From NCBI GenBank assembly GCA_023055505.1, contig JALIRH010000038.1, positions 5,030,327 to 5,094,326 of the forward strand: a stretch of DNA of 64,000 bases, given 5' to 3'. The DNA is from Callipepla californica brunnescens (Eukaryota; Chordata; Aves; Galliformes; Odontophoridae). The notes below the pieces were generated by a model. The model saw nothing but the letters and a program-made list of their open reading frames with translations, was not told the origin of the DNA and searched no databases. Both the position numbers and the translations under genes were made by a program. Positions 59,032 to 64,000 of this stretch are shown piece after piece (position 1 is the stretch's first letter; each line of letters begins with the position of its first letter).

Positions 59032-62000
59032 CCCTACCTACCCACCCTACCTACCTACCCTACCTACCTACCCTACCTACCTACCGACCTACGTACCTGT
59101 TATATTAGGGAGGGGGATGAAAAAGATCTGAAATTTATAGATTAGGTTTGAAATAAAGATTAAAGCTATTTTTTGTAGTCAGTATATTTGGTATTCACAA
59201 AACAAATCATTCTTGCAATTTGTGCATGATTTTACCACTAGCTCTTTTGGCATAGGTTTGAACCTTTTCTTCTTTAATTTTATTGCAAGATTCATGAGCT
59301 GAAGCCTGATACATTTTCTATTCTATTTTTGCATTTTTCATTATCTCACTGTCATGTACCTGACATCTTCATGAAAATGTACAGAGTGACCTGTTCTGTT
59401 CACAGTCATTCAGAGATAAGTACAGTAGTTATTTAGGAGTGAATGCAAAAACTAAAGTAGTGTTTGTAGACTCAGTGTGGATTTTTCAACTGAAATGACA
59501 CAGTAAGATATATATTTGCTCTGTATTGAGTTTTCTAAAAACATGGTATTAAAGTATTGATGGACTGTTTGTACATTAATGGGTTCTTTGATTATATTAA
59601 ATCTCTCAGTGTTCAAATCTTACGACTAATAAAGACATTTCCAGGAATTCAGAAAATTTATAATCTTTTTGTGTATAGATAAAATATAAATCACTTAGAA
59701 AATTATTCAAAACACAAGATCACATTCATTTTGGCTTACATATCACATACACAAAATTGAATGTTTATAGGCAAATGTTAGCTGGTTCTTTCACTGAGAA
59801 AGTCAGAGCCAGATCTTCTTACAGGCACATGCTTTTTTCTTGCTATATACTCAAAGAATTATTGTGGAAATGGCAGTGTACTATTTAACTGTAATTAATA
59901 GTGATATCCACATCTACCCAGGATTTCCTGAGCATAAGTATTTACTCAGGTCCCACAAAAAAATGTGAGTGGTGTGACTCCAACATACCTGAAAAGTGAA
60001 TTCTGAACTCCATGTTGTCCCTGATGTGTTGTTTGTCTGTAGACTTCGACAAATGGTAGGGGTCAGAATGAAATACTCATATTTCACCAACTTAATTCAA
60101 AGCAAATACTGTAGTCCTATTTTCCCAAAGAACCCTCATAACATTTTATAAATGGACAATAAGAAATGTGCAGTGTTAGGAAAGTTAACAAAAATTAAGA
60201 GAATATGTTTCTTATTAGACCAATCTGTGTGATAGGAGGCAAAGATCAAATTTGCTTACTACCATCATGCATTTTTAGCTAGTAAGGAAGCTTCCTTTAA
60301 TGCTAGGATGATCACTCTGGTAGATGTACTGGGAGGTCCTGAATTTTCTCAAAGTCTGGAGATGATTTTCTCACAGCAGTGCACACCCAGCTCAGCAGGC
60401 GAGCATATCCAAATCTTGAAGAGCAAGTTTGTACAGGAGAAATAGTCCTGAGGGTTTCTGTGCCAGAAGATCTAACCTATCTTTCATTGTTATTGAAAAT
60501 CTTAGCAGTGTTCAGTTCTGCAGGTTGCCCTAGAGACACATCCTTTATCCCTGAACTTTATACCTTCATACCTGACCGCCTCAATTTTCTTTTCTGTGAC
60601 CCTCATATTGTGACATATAAGGCAGTTTAAATAAAGGAAAAAAAGCTAAAACAGGGACTTTTTTTGTTTGTTTTTTGTCCTGAGTTCCACTATAAAGACA
60701 ATGGGGAGTCATATCTGGCCTCTAAAGTTTAATTTCTGCATCAGTAAATTAGAATGAGTTCCAGTCTTTCCTTGGATAAAGATTTTTTCTTCCTTGTCTG
60801 ATCAAGAAGGAACAGTCATTAATTACATATTATGGTATTAAATTTCCTTATCAGATACTCCTATGTCTGGTAGGCCAACAGTTCTCTCGTACTTTGTTTA
60901 TTTGTTAAAAAAATGGTATTATGTTATGATTTCTAGAATCAGCAAGTGAATCCTTTATTGGCATGTTTCTAACTTTGTTGTATGATTTGAAAGAATCTTT
61001 TTTATTTACTGTCATTATCCTGAGGGAGGTAGAGAAAAAAAAAAACACAACAGAATAAGATTGACTGTAAATCACTGAGGACTCTCAGAGCCAGATCTCT
61101 TGCAGAGCTCTGCTGTGGGGAAGACCATGGTACTATTGTTTTATTATCTCTGTTTTCAAGATAACATGCCATGAATACTAATGTTAAGTGACAACAGTAA
61201 GAGGTGTATTGCAAGTGTATGATAAGTAATCATAAAATGAGCTTGTCATCTGTTATTTCTATCTCACAGAATAACTTTATCTAATCTATAAGAAATAAAC
61301 TATGTTAAAAATAGTGAGCATGCACGTTGCATTGTATTACTTCCAAGTACTTGAACTGTTAATGTTCTTCATTTGGCATATATAGTGTCTCAAAGCTAGA
61401 ACAGAGAAAAAAAGCTCATGATTTAACTTCATTGTATACTGAACAGTGTACTTCAAAATATCTTAAAAACAAGTAAGATGAAAACTTTATATTTTCTCAT
61501 ACAGCACATAGCAATAGTCATGTATAGCAAACTATGAGTAATGATAGTTTATTAGGCACCTATAAAACATATGCCAGAAGAAAAAAAAATAAAAAACGCA
61601 TTAAGGCAATTATGGAAAGGCAACAGACAGAATTTATTTTGCTGAAATCCCATTCTATTTTTGCAAGGTATTAGAAGTCTTTAAGCAAAATATTTTCAAC
61701 AAATATATTATAGGCGAGATTGGAAAGTCGTCCAATCTCACGTTCTGCCACAGCTTAGGTCAGGTTGCTCATTGTTTTTCAGTTATCCAGCTTACACAAA
61801 ATCTTCTGTCTCTTTTTCTCTCCTGTTCTGCAACTGATTTCACTTTCTGTACAATTCTGCATTTTCTAAGAAGAAGCCAGTTTTTATTATGAAGCCGTAT
61901 CCAACAAAACTCCACAAGACACTTCCCTGAGAATAAGCATAACATTTCTGGAATTTGTTCAGATTGTTTCTTTAGCAAGCTCACATACTTATATCATGAG

Positions 62001-62190
62001 ACAAATCTGTATCAACAACACAGTTTGCTATCTTACAAAGGCACCTTTTGGGTACAAATTATCAGAAAAATACAGTTTCCTACATTCCTGTGTTAAAGCT
62101 TACATTTTAACTGTTGTTAAAAAGACTTGTCCATTTTAACATTGTTCATAAAGTGAGCCATTACCTATAACTTCATGACTTCATGCACAT
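56696..62190. other. unique interval with simple repeats
   Basis: AT-rich DNA without recognised gene or transposon. It includes (AT)n at 58325-58344, a poly(T) run at about 58895-58910 and the ATCT array at 58959. Frames of 60-96 codons show no known motif. Confidence 0.6.
58959..59096. repeat. (ATCT)18 plus (CTAC)n compound microsatellite
   Basis: Eighteen uninterrupted ATCT units (58959-59030) are followed by a CTAC/CCTAC array (59031-59096). Part of that array shows a 13-base higher-order unit, ACCCTACCTACCT. The length and purity suggest high polymorphism. Confidence 0.97.
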
Positions 62191-62351
62191 TGTAAGAGAC
62201 TATTTACATATGCATTGACTCAAAGTTTGCTGATAAACATGTCCAAGCAAGTCCTGGGCAAGGGTTGTGAAATCCTTTGTCTAAGAGACAAGCAGATGGG
62301 CATTTCCTGGCAAAAGGAAAGAGAGATAAGCTGCAGCTCAATGGCAGCTCA

Positions 62352-62522
62352 ATGGCCGCTGAACACTCTTTTGTTTGGTACTCATCTCCGTGGGGAGATA
62401 GCCATCTCAGGAGATGCTTGCCTGGCACACTAGCATGGGGGCAGCGATGGCCAACGAACACTCTTTTGTTTGGTACTCATCTCTGGGGAGATAACCATCT
62501 CAGGAGACGCTTGCAGCATGGG
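62352..62522 (+). repeat. duplicated U3 block in the 5' LTR
   Basis: Copy 1 (62352-62440) and copy 2 (62446-62522) are offset by about 94 bases. Both contain GAACACTCTTTTGTTTGGTA, CTCATCTC, GGGGAGATA, CCATCTCAGGAGA and GCTTGC. The solo LTR at 18052 has one copy only (about 18209-18292). Direct repeats in U3 commonly hold enhancers in retroviruses; that function is inferred here. Confidence 0.88.
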
Positions 62523-62552
62523 ATTTGTCACGTAGACTGGAGGAATCTGGAA

Positions 62553-62560
62553 GATAAAAT
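62553..62560 (+). promoter_or_regulatory. TATA-like box of the LTR
   Basis: GATAAAAT, with GATAAAAG at the equivalent place in the solo LTR (about 18317). It lies downstream of the duplicated U3 block and upstream of the GC-rich region. Confidence 0.4.
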
Positions 62561-63078
62561 AGGGGTCCTGCAGCCACGAAGATGAGCGATTTTCTCTGCG
62601 AGGGATTTTCTTGAAGATGGAGTTTCTCTTCGGAGGAATTACCCGAGCTGATCACTGCTGCTGCCTGGAGAGGCCTTCTCTTAGGAGAGACCTCACGAGC
62701 TGATCACTGTTCGCTGCTGCCCCTCTCGGGGTTGACTCCCTCGCTGCTTCTCCGGTGCCGGCTGCTGCTGTTCCTGGGCTGACCCCGCGCCGCTTCTCCT
62801 GTGCTGACCCGGTGCCGCTTCTCCAGGACAACTGCTTGCTGCTCAAGGCTGCCCATCGCTGCTGCTGCTCTCCCCGCTTCTGCCATTCCCTGCTCTTCTG
62901 CCTCGGACCGTCGGAGCCGCTTGCAACCGGACCGCCCCTAGGATCCTGACTGGTGACTATCCCTGCGTTGTACAAACCCTTGCTTCTTTCCTATCTTTCC
63001 TATCGCTCACCTTCCCTTCCCCATCACCCTTAACAATGTCCGCCTCCCCCTTCCCTATTATCCCTGGCCAATATTGGT

Positions 63079-63084
63079 AATAAA
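63079..63084 (+). promoter_or_regulatory. LTR polyadenylation signal
   Basis: AATAAA about 100 bases before the LTR end, conserved in the solo copy. Confidence 0.65.
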
Positions 63085-63192
63085 CTGGTCGGACCAACAT
63101 TTGAACCGTTGCTTCTTAATCTCACGCTGGGTATACACATAATCTTAAAGAACCTCGTCTCCCTCCTCTATATTGGAGCGTGACATTTTTAT

Positions 63193-63210
63193 TGGCGTAG
63201 TCGGCAGGAT
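63193..63210 (+). promoter_or_regulatory. primer-binding site, tRNA-Ser
   Basis: TGGCGTAGTCGGCAGGAT is the exact reverse complement of the last 18 bases, CCA included, of vertebrate serine tRNA(AGA) (ATCCTGCCGACTACGCCA), as I remember that tRNA. The seven-base gap to the LTR end is within the usual range. It is where minus-strand DNA synthesis of the retrovirus would start. Confidence 0.88.
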
Positions 63211-63749
63211 CCCCTTCGTGAGAGTGTTGTCCTTCCAGATATAATTTGAACCCTTTTTCTGTGTTTGCCTCTTGGAGTTGTGAGGAGTGATATTTCTTGA
63301 TTTAAATGTGTGTACCTCTCCAAGAAGATCACTCCAAATGCTGAATCTGTTAACTTAAGTTTTAAACTTTAACCTTTTCTTGTGTATACCTCCTGGAGTT
63401 GCAAGGAGTGATAATTTTGGTAACTTATATTTGAGAACCTCTCCAGGAAGAATCACTCCGCATATTGAACCTTAACTGTGTTTTTGATACTGTTTATTTG
63501 GTGTTTGAAAACTAAACCTTCTTTGAGTGCACCTCTTGGGGAAGTGAGGAACTGTGTACTTTTCCAGGAAGTTTATTTACCTTAGAAAATGTTGTTTTTA
63601 GCTTTTGTCTTTTTGTGTGCTCCTCTCTGCAAAAGGGAGGAGTGATTGGGACAGTGTTTATCTTTGCTTAATTAGGTGTTTTGTGCCTCCCTGGGTGGGG
63701 TGAGGTGTTAAACTTTTGAATACCTCCTCTCTCCCTTTGTATTGAGAAA
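63211..63749 (+). other. ERV leader with repeated complementary modules
   Basis: Five A modules of the form TGCCTCTTGG...GAGGAGTGAT (63268, 63389, 63532, 63620, 63685) alternate at first with three B modules of the form CCTCTCCAAG...ATCACTCC (63315, 63438, 63557). The first two pairs are spaced about 121-123 bases. Each A module can form a local CCTC/GAGG hairpin, and A and B share complementary 7- and 8-base segments. Three short upstream frames start at 63306, 63338 and 63589. Such a leader could serve packaging or translation control; its role is inferred. Confidence 0.75.
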
Positions 63750-64000
63750 ATGAGTGACAGTGTCAGAATGAGTAGTGAAGATGTATTATTTGATCTTTTG
63801 GAAAAGCATGGTGCTAGACCCTCACTAACAGGGGTAGACTGGGCACGGCAGAACTGGTATAACTTGCAGAGCGTCTCTGACCGTATTTGTGTTCTGCAAA
63901 AGAATGCTCGTACTCAAGCTGGAAAAGGGAAGTCATTTATTTGTGCAGTTTTGGGTTCTGCTTTGGTTGCAGCTGTAGAATTCCGCGACCAGCAGCTTAA
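63750..64000 (+). CDS. gag-like ORF start, cut by window edge
   Basis: An ATG at 63750, with A at position -3, opens a frame that stays open for 83 codons to the last base. It begins MSDSVRMSSEDVLFDLLEKH and includes a GVDWARQNWYNLQSVSD stretch and a hydrophobic SFICAVLGSALVAAVEF stretch. Its place, the first long frame after LTR, primer-binding site and leader, is that of gag, the structural polyprotein. I recognise no specific domain in this N-terminal piece. No internal stop or frameshift is visible, unlike the CR1 remnants. The product would assemble particles at a membrane or in the cytoplasm if the rest is intact, which the window cannot show. Three short upstream frames precede it. Confidence 0.7.
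   Translation, partial: MSDSVRMSSEDVLFDLLEKHGARPSLTGVDWARQNWYNLQSVSDRICVLQKNARTQAGKGKSFICAVLGSALVAAVEFRDQQL

Larger units (their letters stand above)
62191..63185 (+). mobile_element. 5' LTR of an endogenous retrovirus
   Basis: A 995-bp LTR starting TGTAAGAGAC and ending GGAGCGTGACA. It is followed after seven bases by a primer-binding site, which shows that this is the 5' LTR of a provirus running off the right edge. It has a duplicated U3 block (62352-62522), a TATA-like GATAAAAT at 62553-62560, a CpG-rich R-like region at 62700-62945 and AATAAA at 63079-63084. The distance between TATA and AATAAA implies an R region of roughly 500 bp, which is long. A solo copy without the U3 duplication lies at 18052-18961. 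Confidence 0.92.

Noticed and set aside
58959..59096. CRISPR-like regular repeat
   Set aside because: It is a simple tetranucleotide microsatellite with no spacers.

Overview
The window looks like a piece of a bird nuclear genome; I cannot name the species. The diagnostic signal is the repeat content. It holds about a dozen CR1 LINE copies, recognised by the ATTCTATGA/GATTCTGTGA octamer tails, the conserved 3' UTR and the ORF1/ORF2 protein motifs. It also holds long terminal repeats (LTRs) that I recognise as bird endogenous retrovirus (ERV) types. The background is AT-rich with many A/T microsatellites. I find no convincing host protein-coding gene, rRNA, tRNA or CRISPR. Apart from the ERV gag start at the right edge, the longer open frames are transposon remnants or chance frames in AT-rich DNA. 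The region reads as a gene desert or a very large intron.

Layout. 1-563: a rearranged CR1 with its 5' part inverted. 2.7-3.2 kb: a CR1 3' end. 3.2-13.4 kb: mostly unique DNA, with one small candidate exon near 10.5 kb. 13.4-15.7 kb: an ERVK-like solo LTR, a decayed minus-strand LTR and CR1 pieces. 17.0-20.6 kb: a dense cluster of three LTR families plus CR1. 20.6-27.9 kb: unique, with a second candidate exon near 22.9 kb. 27.9-28.4 kb: a small LTR and a CR1 scrap. 31.2-31.9 and 34.3-34.6 kb: deleted CR1 copies. 35.0-36.9 kb: an ERV-derived repeat and an old ERVL LTR. 40.9-41.5 kb: a truncated ERVL LTR joined to a CR1 tail. 43.1-44.8 kb: a CR1 with reverse transcriptase remnants. 47.2-50.1 kb: the longest CR1, with ORF1 and endonuclease but no reverse transcriptase. 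54.7-56.7 kb: a CR1 and two LTRs of one family. 56.7-62.2 kb: unique, with a long ATCT microsatellite.

The most interesting feature is at the right edge. From 62191 there is the 5' end of an endogenous retrovirus: a 995-bp LTR with a duplicated U3 block, a primer-binding site that matches the 3' end of serine tRNA(AGA) over 18 of 18 bases, a leader of about 540 bp built from repeated, mutually complementary modules, and a gag-like frame that stays open to the last base. A solo LTR of the same family sits at 18052-18961, and a decayed relative lies on the minus strand at 14513. The tRNA-Ser primer and the 5-bp target duplication of the solo copy suggest a class III (ERV-S/ERVL-like) lineage; that placement is inference.

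Limits: all family calls come from reading and memory, without alignment. Repeat boundaries are exact only where a terminal TG/CA, a PBS or an octamer tail is visible, and otherwise may be off by tens of bases.
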